Source: Microthrixaceae bacterium
Lineage (GTDB): Bacteria > Actinomycetota > Acidimicrobiia > Acidimicrobiales > DATDAH01
Reading direction: 5' to 3'
Assembly: GCA_020637195.1 (NCBI GenBank)
Contig: JACJWK010000017.1
Span: 16,757 to 80,756 of the forward strand
DNA: 64,000 bases
The position numbers and the translations under genes are program-made. Positions 37,494 to 46,498 of this stretch are shown one piece after another. Position 1 is the first letter of the stretch. Every line of letters starts with the position of its first letter. The notes under the pieces were generated by a model that worked only from the letters and a program-made list of their open reading frames with translations, was not told the DNA's origin and did not search any database.

Positions 37494-39398
37494 ATGGCTG
37501 GGCGGCACCGGGGGGCGCGTCGAGCGATGGTCACCGCGGTCACCTCTGTGGTGTTCGTGGGCCTCGCCCAGTTGCCGGTCGGGCCCGTCGTCGGCGACGC
37601 CAACGAGGGACCCGGAGCCCCGGCCTTCGCCGCACTGACCAACGGCGCCTACCACACGTGCGCGATCCTCGGTGACGGCACGGTCAAGTGCTGGGGGAGC
37701 AACGGTCTCGGCCAGCTCGGGCTCGGCGACACCGCCGACCGCGGGGACGAGCCCGGAGAGATGGGCAGCAGCCTGTCGAGCGTCGATCTCGGCACCGGGC
37801 GGACGGCACTCGCCATCAGCGCCGGCGCGTTCCACACCTGCGCGCTCCTCGACGACCACAGCGTCAAGTGCTGGGGCGCGAACGCCCAGGGCCGGCTCGG
37901 CCTCGGCGACACCGCGACGCGCGGGGACCAGCCGGGCGAGATGGGCGACCAGCTCCCCGCCGTGGACCTCGGCGCGGGGCACACGGCGAGCACGATCAGC
38001 GCGGGAGGCGCGCACACGTGCGCGGTGCTCGACGACGGCACGGTCAAGTGCTGGGGCCGGAATCGGGCGGGCCAACTCGGCCTCGGCGACACGGCGTCCC
38101 GGGGGGACCAGCCGGGCGAGATGGGCGACCAGCTCCCCGCCGTGGACCTGGGCTCGGGACACACGGCGACCGCCGTCGGGGCGGCCGGCAACTTCGACTT
38201 CGGGATCACCTTCAATCCCGGTCTCAGCTCGACCTGTGCACTCCTCGACGACGCCTCGGTGAAGTGCTGGGGGCTCAATGCGAGCGGCGGGCTCGGGCTC
38301 GGCGACACCGCGAACCGCGGCGACGGCCCGGGAGAGATGGGCGACGCGCTTCCCGCGGTCGACCTCGGCACCGACCGCAGCGCGACGGCGCTCGCCGTGG
38401 GCTGGGGCCACGCCTGCGCCGTCCTCGACGACGGCGCGCTCAAGTGCTGGGGGCTCAACGGCAACGGCCAGCTCGGCCTCGGTGGGAACTCGAACCGAGG
38501 TGACGGCGCCGACGAGATGGGTGACCTCCTCCCCGCCGTCGACCTCGGGACGGGCCGCACGGCGGTGGGTGTGTCCACGGGCGACCAACACACCTGCGCC
38601 GTCCTCGACGACGGCTCGCTGAAGTGCTGGGGACGGAACGACAACGGGCAGCTCGGCCAGGGGGACACGATCCAACGCGGTGACGGTCCTGGCGAGATGG
38701 GTGACCAGCTGCCGGCAGTGGACCTCGGCGGGTGGCGCCTGACCACCGCCGTCACTGCCTCGGGCGGGGCGGCGAGCGCCAAGGCGGACACCATCGTCCA
38801 CGACGGGGGAACCACCTGCGCCCGTCTGGACGACGACTCGATCAAGTGCTGGGGAGCGAACGGGTACGGCCAGCTCGGCCAAGGCGACGTCGTGACCCGC
38901 GGCGACGGCGCTGGGGAGATGGGCGACGAACTCAACGCCGTGGACCTCGGGATCGACCCTCCACCACGACCCGACCTGCTCCTGCGGCGGGCCGGCAAGC
39001 CCTGGCGTGGCGACGATCTCTCCAGCACCGACGGCACCGGCCAGCGCGTCGGGGCCCGACGGGCGCCCCGAGGGCGCGCCACCTTCTTCGTCCGAGCGGG
39101 CAACGACGGCGAGGCCCCGGACGCGCTGCGCGTCCGTTCGGCCACGACCACTCCCCCGTGGTGGCTCCGGGTCCGCTACTTCGTCGGCCGCTCGGATGTC
39201 GAGGTGACGGACGAGGTCGTCGCCGGCACCTTCCTCACCGGCGTACTCGGGCCGGGAGCGACCGCGACCGTCCGCGTCGAGCTCAAGGTGCGCGCCGGCG
39301 CCCGCCCGGGACGATCCGTCGTGGTGGTGCTGGAGGTCGACTCCGCCGCTGAGCCGGGTCCCGTCGACGTCGGGTCGATCCGCGTCCAGGTCGCTTGA
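37494..39398 (+). CDS. Secreted RCC1-repeat beta-propeller protein
   Basis: 634 residues. An Arg-rich start and hydrophobic segment (VTAVTSVVFVGLAQLPVGPVVG) suggest export. Seven repeats follow, each with CA-L-DDG-x-VKCWGxNxxGQLGLGD, then DRGDxPGEMG and a VDLG turn. This makes a full seven-bladed RCC1-like propeller. The last 100 residues (TFFVRAGNDGEAPDALRV and on) look like a separate beta-sandwich. ATG 37494 has TACGCT six bases upstream. In bacteria such proteins are exported and of unknown function; protein or glycan binding is a guess. Confidence 0.8.
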   Translation: MAGRHRGARRAMVTAVTSVVFVGLAQLPVGPVVGDANEGPGAPAFAALTNGAYHTCAILGDGTVKCWGSNGLGQLGLGDTADRGDEPGEMGSSLSSVDLGTGRTALAISAGAFHTCALLDDHSVKCWGANAQGRLGLGDTATRGDQPGEMGDQLPAVDLGAGHTASTISAGGAHTCAVLDDGTVKCWGRNRAGQLGLGDTASRGDQPGEMGDQLPAVDLGSGHTATAVGAAGNFDFGITFNPGLSSTCALLDDASVKCWGLNASGGLGLGDTANRGDGPGEMGDALPAVDLGTDRSATALAVGWGHACAVLDDGALKCWGLNGNGQLGLGGNSNRGDGADEMGDLLPAVDLGTGRTAVGVSTGDQHTCAVLDDGSLKCWGRNDNGQLGQGDTIQRGDGPGEMGDQLPAVDLGGWRLTTAVTASGGAASAKADTIVHDGGTTCARLDDDSIKCWGANGYGQLGQGDVVTRGDGAGEMGDELNAVDLGIDPPPRPDLLLRRAGKPWRGDDLSSTDGTGQRVGARRAPRGRATFFVRAGNDGEAPDALRVRSATTTPPWWLRVRYFVGRSDVEVTDEVVAGTFLTGVLGPGATATVRVELKVRAGARPGRSVVVVLEVDSAAEPGPVDVGSIRVQVA

Positions 39399-39455
39399 CG
39401 CCGGCGCGACCGCCGCGACTACCAGTGGCGGCGGTCGCCCGGACAGACTGACCCC

Positions 39456-40979
39456 GTGGGACGCTCGACACGACTGGCGCTTCCCCTCGTCCTTTTCATG
39501 CTCGTCGTCGCCGCCTGCGGCGTGGGTGGGGGCGCCGACCGACCCGACGAGGACGCCGCCACCACGACCGCAGCCCCGTCCCCCACGACGACGGCGGCGC
39601 CGACCACGACGACCGCACCCCCGTTCGAGGGCTGGGTCGACCCGGCGTCGTCGGGAGAGCCCTACGGCGACGCGGTCAACGGCCTGCTCACGTTCCGGGG
39701 CAACCCCACCCGCACCTACTACGGGCAGGGGCCGATGCCCACCGCCCCGCAGGTGCTGTGGACGTACCCGGGCTCGGCCATGTGCTCGGAGTCCAGCGAG
39801 GGCAGCGAGACGCGCGTGTGGTGCGGGTCGGGCTGGACGGGCCAGCCCGCGGTGTTCGAGCGCAACGGGGTCACGTGGGTGGTGTTCGGCGCCTACGACC
39901 GGGCCGTGCACTTCCTCGACGCCACCACCGGCGCCGACCTGCGCCCGCCGTTCCCCACCGGCGACATCATCAAGGGCTCGGTCACCGTCGACCCCGACGG
40001 CTACCCGCTCGTGTACACCGGCTCGCGCGACAACTACTACCGGGCGCTGGCCATCGACCGGAACCCGGTCGAGGAGCTGTGGTCGATCAGCGCCGACGCG
40101 GTGTCGCCCACCATGTGGAACAACGACTGGGACGGCTCGGGCCTGGTGATCGACGACACCCTGTTCGAGGGCGGCGAGAACAGCCAGTTCCACGTGGTGA
40201 AGCTGAACCGGGCGGGCGGCACCGGAGAGGGCGACCCCGTCACCGTCGCCCCCCAGCTGATCTTCAACACCCCCGGCTGGGACGACCAGCTCCTGGCCGA
40301 CATCGGCGACACCTCGGTCTCCATCGAGAACTCGGTGGCCATCTCGGGCAACACCGCCTACTTCGCCAACTCGGGCGGCCTGGTCCAGGGGTGGGACATC
40401 GGCCCGCTGCGCCCCGGCGGCGCCGGGCCCGCCGCGGTCACCCGCACGTTCCGCTTCTGGACCGGCGACGACACCGACGCCAGCGTCGTGATCGACCGCC
40501 AGGGGATGCTCTACGTGGCCTCCGAGTACGAGCGGGGCAACGCCCGCTCCGCCGAGGTGGGCCAGATCATGAAGCTCGACCCCACCCGGCCCGACGACCC
40601 GCTGGTGTGGTCGATCCCCGACCTCGGCACCAACCCCGCCGGCGTGTGGGCCACGCCCGCGATCCACCGGGGGATGCTCTACGTGCCCACCGACGGCGGC
40701 CGCCTCCTCGGGGTCGACCGCCGGACCGGGCAGATCGTGTGGGAGAAGTCGCTGCCCGGGCCCACCTGGCAGTCGCCGGTGGTCGTGGACGACGTGCTCC
40801 TCCAGGGCGACTGCAACGGCTTCCTCCACGCCTACGACGTGTCGAGCCCCCGGGTCGACCCGCCCGAGCTGTGGACGGTCGAGCTCGGCGGCTGCATCGA
40901 GTCCACGCCGGCGGTCTGGAAGGGCCGCATCTACGTCGGCACGAGGGCGGGCCGGTTCTTCGCCATCGGCGACGCCTGA
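39456..40979 (+). CDS. PQQ-type beta-propeller lipoprotein
   Basis: 507 residues. Lipobox in LFMLVVAACG, then a Thr/Pro linker (residues 33-58) that would span the wall layer. The propeller has blades with WTYPGSAMCS, GTPAIHRGMLYVPTDGGRLLGVDRRTG-like turns (region about 390-420) and GCIESTPAVWKGRIYVGTR near the end. No quinone-binding residues can be assigned, so it is a structural homologue rather than a dehydrogenase. A 63-bp piece of this gene is repeated upstream at 37402. GTG 39456 has CAGACT six bases upstream. Confidence 0.78.
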   Translation: MGRSTRLALPLVLFMLVVAACGVGGGADRPDEDAATTTAAPSPTTTAAPTTTTAPPFEGWVDPASSGEPYGDAVNGLLTFRGNPTRTYYGQGPMPTAPQVLWTYPGSAMCSESSEGSETRVWCGSGWTGQPAVFERNGVTWVVFGAYDRAVHFLDATTGADLRPPFPTGDIIKGSVTVDPDGYPLVYTGSRDNYYRALAIDRNPVEELWSISADAVSPTMWNNDWDGSGLVIDDTLFEGGENSQFHVVKLNRAGGTGEGDPVTVAPQLIFNTPGWDDQLLADIGDTSVSIENSVAISGNTAYFANSGGLVQGWDIGPLRPGGAGPAAVTRTFRFWTGDDTDASVVIDRQGMLYVASEYERGNARSAEVGQIMKLDPTRPDDPLVWSIPDLGTNPAGVWATPAIHRGMLYVPTDGGRLLGVDRRTGQIVWEKSLPGPTWQSPVVVDDVLLQGDCNGFLHAYDVSSPRVDPPELWTVELGGCIESTPAVWKGRIYVGTRAGRFFAIGDA

Positions 40980-41006
40980 CGCATCCCAGCGTGCATGACA
41001 GATCGG

Positions 41007-41012
41007 TAGGCT
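41007..41012 (+). promoter_or_regulatory. -10 element TAGGCT for the toxin-antitoxin operon
   Basis: TAGGCT, six bases, then the ATG of the antitoxin gene at 41019. The element is identical to that of the polyprenyl synthase gene. It predicts a leaderless message for the pair. Confidence 0.6.
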
Positions 41013-41018
41013 CGTCGC

Positions 41019-41294
41019 ATGACGACGCAGATCGCCGTGCGGCTGCCCGATCCGCTGGTGGAGGCGCTCGACGCCATCGCCGCCGGCACCGCAACCCGCA
41101 GCGAGATCGTGCGCCTCGCCCTCGAGCAGTTCGTCCAACGTGAGGAGCGGCGCAAGATCGACGAGGCCCTGGCGCGCGGGTACACCGAGCACCCACCGGG
41201 TGGTGAGGACGAGTGGGGGGACCTCGAGGCGCAGACCGCGGCCGCGGGCCGAGCGGCGCTGGCTGCGCTCGACGAGTGGGACGGGGGTTGGTGA
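41019..41294 (+). CDS. Ribbon-helix-helix antitoxin (MazE-like/CopG)
   Basis: 91 residues. TTQIAVRLPDPLVEALDAIAAG forms the ribbon and first helix, and TATRSEIVRLALEQFV the second helix of a CopG/MetJ-type DNA-binding domain. The acidic C-terminal half (GEDEWGDLEAQT and DEWDGGW) is the likely toxin-binding tail. It overlaps the toxin gene by four bases (GTGA). Autoregulation of the operon is expected from the family. Confidence 0.85.
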   Translation: MTTQIAVRLPDPLVEALDAIAAGTATRSEIVRLALEQFVQREERRKIDEALARGYTEHPPGGEDEWGDLEAQTAAAGRAALAALDEWDGGW

Positions 41295-41599
41295 GCCGCG
41301 GCGAGGTCTGGTGGTACGAACCGCCCGATCACAAGGCTCGGCCGTTTCTGATCCTCACGAGAGATGATCTCGTCGAGCGCCTCCGGCAGGTACTCGCCGT
41401 GCCGGCCACCCGACGGGCGCGGTCAATACCCACCGAGGTCGAGCTGGACGCCGACGACGGCATGCCAGCCACGTGCGTGCTGACGCTCGACAACGCCCAG
41501 TTGATCGAACGCGCCTACTGCACCCGCCGGATCACCGTGCTCGGGCCCGAGCGCCTCGACGAGGTGTGCCGTGCGCTGCGGATCGCCGTCGACTGCTGA
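41291..41599 (+). CDS. MazF/PemK-type endoribonuclease toxin
   Basis: 102 residues. SRGEVWWYEPPDHKARPFLILTR is the first strand pair and loop of the MazF fold (split: VWWYEPPDHKARPFLIL). PATRRARSIPTEVELD and TCVLTLDNAQLI follow, with the Thr and Asn that flank the active site, then RRITVLGPERLDEVCRAL. It cuts mRNA or other RNA at a short motif when free of the antitoxin. The GTG start overlaps the antitoxin stop. Confidence 0.88.
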   Translation: MSRGEVWWYEPPDHKARPFLILTRDDLVERLRQVLAVPATRRARSIPTEVELDADDGMPATCVLTLDNAQLIERAYCTRRITVLGPERLDEVCRALRIAVDC

Positions 41600-41660
41600 C
41601 CGGGTGGCCGTTCCGTAGGATCGCGGCGATGGCGTGCTGGCGGAGGAAGGTGAGCGGCCC

Positions 41661-43403
41661 GTGAGCGCCGACGAGGCCACCATCGGGCTGGCCACCATCG
41701 TGGTGTTCGGCGTGGGGGCCCAGTGGATCGGGCGACGCCTCGGCGTCCCGTCGCTGCTCCTGCTGCTGCCCGCCGGGCTGCTCGCCGGCGACGTGCTGGG
41801 CTGGGTGCAGCCCCAGCAGCTCTTCGGCGACCTGCTCAGCCCGCTCGTCACCCTGCTCGTGGGCCTGCTGCTGTTCCAGGCCGCCAGCCAGCTCCACCTG
41901 GTGGACCTGCCGCGCGAGGCGAAGGGCTCGGTGGCCCGACTCGTGACCGTCGGGCTGGCCGTCACCTTCGCCGGGGCGGTCGCCGCGTCGCTGCTGTTCC
42001 TCGACGTGCCCCGCTCGCTCGCCGTGGTCACGGGCAGCGTGCTCGTCGTGTCCGGGCCCACGGTGGTGGGACCGCTCCTCGAGGTGGTCCGGCCCCGGCA
42101 CCCGACCAGCAGCATCCTCCGGTGGGAGGGCACCGCCCTCGACCCGCTCGGCGCCACCGTGGGCGTCGTCGTCCTCAACCTGGTGCTGGCCGCCGACCGG
42201 GGCGGCGTGCACCCGGTCCTGCAGCTGGGCGGCCGCTTCGCCGCCGGCATCCTCGCCGGGCTGCTCGCCGGGGCGCTGCTGATCCTGTTGATGTCGCGCT
42301 TCTGGCTGACCGACGACATGGAGGCCGCGGTCGCCCTCATGCTGGCCGCCGGCGCGTACGCCGCCGCCGAGCTCGTCGCCTCCGAGGCCGGGCTGTTCGC
42401 CACGGTGGCCATGGGCGTCGTGGTGGCCAACCAGCGCACCGTCGCCACCAACCGCATCGAGGGCTTCGGCGAGACCCTCGAGGTGCTGATCATCGGCACC
42501 CTGTTCATCACCCTCGGCGCGCTCGTCACCCTCGACGACCTCGCCCGCCACGCCGGCGCGATCACCGGCATCGTCGTCGTGCTGGTGCTCGTGGTGCGCC
42601 CGCTCACCGTGGCGGTGTCGCTGTTCGGTACCCGTCTCCCCGGTCGCGACAAGGCGATGATCGCCTGGATGGACCCGCGCGGCGTCGTGGCCGCGTCCAC
42701 CGCCACCACCTTCACCGCGTCGCTCGACCGGGCCGGCTTCGACGCCGACTTCCTGCTGCCGGTCACGTTCGGGGTGATCCTGGGGTGCGGGCTCGTCTAC
42801 GGCCTGACCGCGGCGTGGGTGGCCCGCCTGCTCGGCGTCGCCGAGCCGCCGCCGAAGGGCGTGGCCCTGCTGGGCGACGACCCCTGGCTGGGCGACTTCG
42901 GCCGGTGCCTCGTGGCCGCCGGCGTGCCCGTGCTGCGCGTCACCTCCGAGCCGCTCGACCCGGCCGACGGGCCGGCGCCACCGCTGCCCGCCGTCTCCCT
43001 GCAGGCAGGCGTCCACGAGGTGCGCCGGGCCCTCGAGGAGGCCGACATCGACAAGGCCGTGCTGTCGTTCGGGCACGGAGCCTCGCTCTCGCTGCTCGAG
43101 CCCGACCTCGTCGAGCTGGTGGGTCGTCGCCACGTGCTCACGGTGCCCCGCGAGGTGCCCGACGACGTGGTGGGCCTCGCTCCTCTGCGGGCCACCGCCC
43201 CGGCCTTCCGCGGCGAGGCCTCCCGCGACGACCTCGGACGCCGCCACCAGGCCGGCGCCCAGGTCCGCGAGGTGCGGGCACCCCTGCCCCCGGGGGCGGT
43301 CCTGCTGGCGGTCGTGTCGCCCGGCGGCGACGTCCACCTGCGCCGCTCACCCGGGGCGGTGCGCTCCGACGACTGCCTGATCGCGCTCGTCGACCCGGCC
43401 TGA
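41661..43403 (+). CDS. CPA1-type Na+(K+)/H+ antiporter with cytosolic nucleotide-binding-like tail
   Basis: 580 residues. About 12 membrane helices to residue 390, including the paired-aspartate region near EGTALDPLGATVGVVVLNL and the MIAWMDPRGVVAASTATTF motif typical of NhaP/CPA1 carriers. From about 400 on, VALLGDDPWLGDFGRCLVAAG resembles the start of a TrkA-N Rossmann fold, so transport may be gated by a nucleotide. GTG 41661 is preceded by GGAGGAAGG about 11 bases upstream, which supports this start over 41634. Confidence 0.85.
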   Translation: MSADEATIGLATIVVFGVGAQWIGRRLGVPSLLLLLPAGLLAGDVLGWVQPQQLFGDLLSPLVTLLVGLLLFQAASQLHLVDLPREAKGSVARLVTVGLAVTFAGAVAASLLFLDVPRSLAVVTGSVLVVSGPTVVGPLLEVVRPRHPTSSILRWEGTALDPLGATVGVVVLNLVLAADRGGVHPVLQLGGRFAAGILAGLLAGALLILLMSRFWLTDDMEAAVALMLAAGAYAAAELVASEAGLFATVAMGVVVANQRTVATNRIEGFGETLEVLIIGTLFITLGALVTLDDLARHAGAITGIVVVLVLVVRPLTVAVSLFGTRLPGRDKAMIAWMDPRGVVAASTATTFTASLDRAGFDADFLLPVTFGVILGCGLVYGLTAAWVARLLGVAEPPPKGVALLGDDPWLGDFGRCLVAAGVPVLRVTSEPLDPADGPAPPLPAVSLQAGVHEVRRALEEADIDKAVLSFGHGASLSLLEPDLVELVGRRHVLTVPREVPDDVVGLAPLRATAPAFRGEASRDDLGRRHQAGAQVREVRAPLPPGAVLLAVVSPGGDVHLRRSPGAVRSDDCLIALVDPA

Positions 43404-43512
43404 GCCGCCCCTTCCGCGGCCTCGGACGCGGGGGTAGCCTCACCCGCACGGCTCGGGAGCCGACCGTGATCGCTCCCCCAGGGGAACCAACGACCTTCGG
43501 GGAAGCGACGCC

Positions 43513-44079
43513 ATGGCCATCACCGCTGCACAACGTGAGGAGCTCCGTGAACTGGCACGAGGAGCGCTCGGGGAACGGGGAGCTGACCTGCTGATGGCCG
43601 GCCTGGACGCCGCCGACCTGGCCGGCCTCGAGGAGCGCCTGACGCTGCGGATCGAGCTGGTCCGCGCCGAGCTGCGCAACGAGATGACCGACCTGCGCGC
43701 CGACGTGCACCGCGAGATCGCCGAGCTCCGTGCCGAGTTCGTCCAGTTGGAGGGCCGGTTCGCCGAGCTCGAAGGCAAGTTCGGCCAACTCGAAGGCCAG
43801 TTCGGCCTACTCGAAGGGAAGTTCGGCCTACTCGAAGGGAAGTTCGGCCAGCTCGAAGGGAAGTTCGGCCAGCTCGAAGGCCAGTTCGCGCAACTCGAAG
43901 GACGGTTCGCCCAGCTCGAGGCCCGCATCGTCGGGCTCGAGGGCCAGGTCCTCGGGCAGGTCGGCGCCCTGCGCGGCGAGATCGCGGCCCAGGTGCGCGT
44001 CTTCTACTTCGCCATCGTCACCACCCTGGTCGGCATGGCCGGCCTGATCTACACCGCGTACCAGGCCGGCCAGGGCTGA
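43513..44079 (+). CDS. Coiled-coil protein with C-terminal membrane anchor
   Basis: 188 residues. A helical start (AAQREELRELARGALGERGA), a long coiled coil made of about ten copies of the heptad (Q/E/L)LEG(K/Q/R)F(G/A) at residues 78-147, and a C-terminal membrane helix (VFYFAIVTTLVGMAGLIYTAY). The shape resembles DUF1640/CCDC90-type anchored coiled coils. The heptads are encoded by near-identical 21-bp units, so length may vary between strains. It precedes the convergent cytochrome bc genes. Confidence 0.75.
   Translation: MAITAAQREELRELARGALGERGADLLMAGLDAADLAGLEERLTLRIELVRAELRNEMTDLRADVHREIAELRAEFVQLEGRFAELEGKFGQLEGQFGLLEGKFGLLEGKFGQLEGKFGQLEGQFAQLEGRFAQLEARIVGLEGQVLGQVGALRGEIAAQVRVFYFAIVTTLVGMAGLIYTAYQAGQG
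43744..43926 (+). repeat. 21-bp tandem repeats inside the coiled-coil gene
   Basis: Around nine in-frame 21-bp units, for example CTCGAAGGGAAGTTCGGCCAG, differing at one to four positions. Two units in the middle are nearly identical, which points to recent duplication by slippage. Each unit encodes one coiled-coil heptad. Confidence 0.85.
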
Positions 44080-44183
44080 GCGGCAGGCCTCGGGCACGCA
44101 CCGGCGTCGCCGGCGCCCGGGAGCCGGGCGCGCGTGACGCCAGAACGAGGAGTCCGGTCGGCGAACGGGTCGGGTGCGGGCCC

Positions 44184-45575
44184 TCAGGAGGGCACGGCGG
44201 CCGGCTCGTCGGCCACGGGCTCCGCCTCGTCGGGGAGCGGCTCGGGCGGGCCGTCGCGGCGCTGGAGCTCGAGGCACACCTTGCGGGCGACCAGCGCCGC
44301 CGCCACCGGGGCGACGAGCGCCAGCGTGCGGAAGGTCCACACGATGCGGTTGACCGACACACCGAAGGTGACGGCCAGCACGTCGGTGGCGCCGGCCGCG
44401 AACAGGATCACGTAGAAGGTCAGCGTGGCCACGCCGAGAGCCGTGCGCACGGGCCGGTCGCGGGGCCGGTCGAGCACGTGGTGGGGCTCGTGGTCCTTGG
44501 TGAAGTGGGCCTCGATCCACGGCCAGGCGTAGAGGAGCAGGAAGGTGACCCCGGGCAGCAGCACCCCGGGGAAGAACGGGTTGGGGATCAGGTAGTCGCC
44601 GAGCGACAGCTCCCACGGCGGCATCAGGCGCAGGGACCCCTCGAGCCAGCCGATGTACCAGTCGGGCTGGCTGGCCGAGCTGACGTTCTCGGGCTCGAAC
44701 GGGCCGAACAGCCACACCGGGTTGATCTGGAACAGGCCGCCGAGCAGGCAGAGCAGGGCCGCGGTGAGGAAGAACACCCCGCCGGCCTTGGCCGCGTACG
44801 TGGGCCACACCCGCTCGCCCACCACGTTGTCCTCGGTGGCGCCGTCGCCGCGGAAGTGGGTGTGCTTGTGGCGCACGAGGATGCCCAGGTGGACGCCCAG
44901 CAGGGCGATGATGGCCACGGGCAGCAACAGCACGTGGATGATGAACAGGCGCGGGATGATCTCGGTGCCCGGGAACGGCCCGCCGAACAGCAGCGACGAG
45001 ATCCACGTGCCGGCGACGGGGATGGACAGGATCACCGAGTCGGCGATGCGGATGCCGGTGCCCGAGAGCTGGTCGTCGAGCAGCGAGTAGCCGGCGAACC
45101 CGTTGCCGAGGGCGAGCACCAACAGCGTGCAGCCCACCACCCAGTTGATCTCGCGGGGCCGCCGGAAGGCGCCGGTGAAGAAGACGCGGCAGATGTGCAT
45201 GACGATCGCGGCCAGGAACAGCAGGGCCGCCCAGTGGTGCACCTGGCGCATCATCAGCCCCGCCCGCACGTCGAAGCTGAGGTCGAGCACCGAGTTGTAG
45301 GCGGCGCTGACCTGCACGCCCTGGAGGGGGGCGTAGCTGCCGTCGTAGGTGACCGGGGCGGCCGAGGCGTCGAAGAAGAAGGTGAGGTACACGCCCGTGG
45401 CCAGCAGGACCACGAACGAGTACAGGGCGATCTCGCCGAGCAGGAACGACCAGTGGTTGGGGAAGATCTTGTCGAGCAGGGTCCGCCCCGTGCGGGCCAC
45501 GCCGAGGCGGTCGTCGAACCACCGGGCGGTGCGGCCCACCCGCGAGCCCCGGTCGGGGCGGTGGCGCCGGCTCAC
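44184..45575 (-). CDS. qcrB: Cytochrome b subunit of the cytochrome bc complex
   Basis: 463 residues. KIFPNHWSFLLGEIALYSF opens the N-terminal four-helix b-type core. Heme-ligand helices are MMRQVHHWAALLFLAAIVMHICRVFF (first pair region) and IPRLFIIHVLLLPVAIIALLGVHL (second pair region). GTWISSLLFGGPFPG is near the quinol site, and NPFFPGVLLPG lies in the C-terminal domain. It transfers electrons from menaquinol to the Rieske and c-type subunits. The GTG start overlaps the qcrA stop (GTGA). Last gene of ctaE-qcrC-qcrA-qcrB. Confidence 0.92.
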   Translation of the reverse strand: MSRRHRPDRGSRVGRTARWFDDRLGVARTGRTLLDKIFPNHWSFLLGEIALYSFVVLLATGVYLTFFFDASAAPVTYDGSYAPLQGVQVSAAYNSVLDLSFDVRAGLMMRQVHHWAALLFLAAIVMHICRVFFTGAFRRPREINWVVGCTLLVLALGNGFAGYSLLDDQLSGTGIRIADSVILSIPVAGTWISSLLFGGPFPGTEIIPRLFIIHVLLLPVAIIALLGVHLGILVRHKHTHFRGDGATEDNVVGERVWPTYAAKAGGVFFLTAALLCLLGGLFQINPVWLFGPFEPENVSSASQPDWYIGWLEGSLRLMPPWELSLGDYLIPNPFFPGVLLPGVTFLLLYAWPWIEAHFTKDHEPHHVLDRPRDRPVRTALGVATLTFYVILFAAGATDVLAVTFGVSVNRIVWTFRTLALVAPVAAALVARKVCLELQRRDGPPEPLPDEAEPVADEPAAVPS

Positions 45576-46498
45576 GTGTTGATGTCCCAGAAGCCGGGAC
45601 CGACCGGGCCCGAGAAGTCGCCGGTGGCGATCAGGTTGCCGTCGGCGTCGGTGCCCAGGGGGAGCTGCGGCAGGGGCCGGGTGGCGGGGCCGAACACCGG
45701 CGTGGCGCCGTGGAGCACGTCGAAGGTGGACTGGTGGCACGGGCAGAGCAGCTCGCCCCGCTGCTCCTGGTAGAGGCCCACCGGGCAGCCCGCGTGGGTG
45801 CACACCTTCGAGTAGGCCACCACGCCGTCCACCGTCCAGTCCTCGCGGCCCGGCTCGGGCTCGAGTTGGCCCGGCTCGAGCCGGATGAGCAGGGTCTGGG
45901 CGGTCTCGTCGCCGACGTGGCCCTCGGGGAACGCGGTGATCACCCCGCCGACGCCGGGGTCGTCGGGGCGCACCGGGTCGCCGTCCTCGGTGACGAGGCG
46001 CACCCCGTCGCGGTAGGGCGTGGACTTGAGGCCCCGCCCGGGCCGGGGCCCGAGCGACCGGATGGGGAACAGGGCGGCGACGCCCAGGGCCGCCACCGCG
46101 CCGACGAGCATCTTGGTGAGCAGGTGGCGGCGACCGAACGTGTGGGCGCCGGTCTCGAGGTCGGCCACGAAGGCGGCGCGGTCCTCGGCGGTCGAGCCGA
46201 TGCGGCCGCGGGGCTCGGTGTCGGGGCCCTCGGGCATGAAGCGCTTGGCCCACACCACGAGGCCCACGCCGATGCCGCCGAGGGCGACGGCGAGGAGCAC
46301 GCCCTCGGCCTGGTTCTGGCCCCCCTCGGCGTAGACGACGGCCAGGGCCAGCGCGGCCACGACCGAGGTGGCGAAGCAGACCGCGGGGAGGGTCTGGCCC
46401 GACCGGCGCTCGACCCGCCGGCGGTCCTCGTCGGTCTCCACCACGAGGGGTTCGCCGTCGGGCCCGGTCGAGGCCTCGTGCGGGGTGTGGTCAGCCAT
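45572..46498 (-). CDS. qcrA: Rieske iron-sulfur subunit of the cytochrome bc complex
   Basis: 308 residues. Three membrane helices in the N-terminal half (ATSVVAALALAVVYA, GVLLAVALGGIGVGLVVWA, MLVGAVAALGVAALFPI), as in actinobacterial QcrA. The cluster-binding boxes are CTHAGC and CPCHQSTFD. The start overlaps the end of qcrC by 8 bp. It accepts electrons from menaquinol and passes them to QcrC. Confidence 0.93.
   Translation of the reverse strand: MADHTPHEASTGPDGEPLVVETDEDRRRVERRSGQTLPAVCFATSVVAALALAVVYAEGGQNQAEGVLLAVALGGIGVGLVVWAKRFMPEGPDTEPRGRIGSTAEDRAAFVADLETGAHTFGRRHLLTKMLVGAVAALGVAALFPIRSLGPRPGRGLKSTPYRDGVRLVTEDGDPVRPDDPGVGGVITAFPEGHVGDETAQTLLIRLEPGQLEPEPGREDWTVDGVVAYSKVCTHAGCPVGLYQEQRGELLCPCHQSTFDVLHGATPVFGPATRPLPQLPLGTDADGNLIATGDFSGPVGPGFWDINT

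Noticed and set aside
37620..38960. Regularly spaced repeats that might suggest a CRISPR or DNA repeat array
   Set aside because: They are in-frame RCC1 blades of about 55 residues with codon-level variation, not identical repeats with unique spacers.
36483..41192. A 1569-residue open frame on the minus strand
   Set aside because: It covers the RCC1, PQQ-like and antitoxin genes on the other strand. Only the part at 35752-37305 in the proper frame is coding (the sulfatase).
43744..43926. 21-bp repeats as a possible CRISPR array
   Set aside because: The units are contiguous, in frame and code coiled-coil heptads; there are no spacers.
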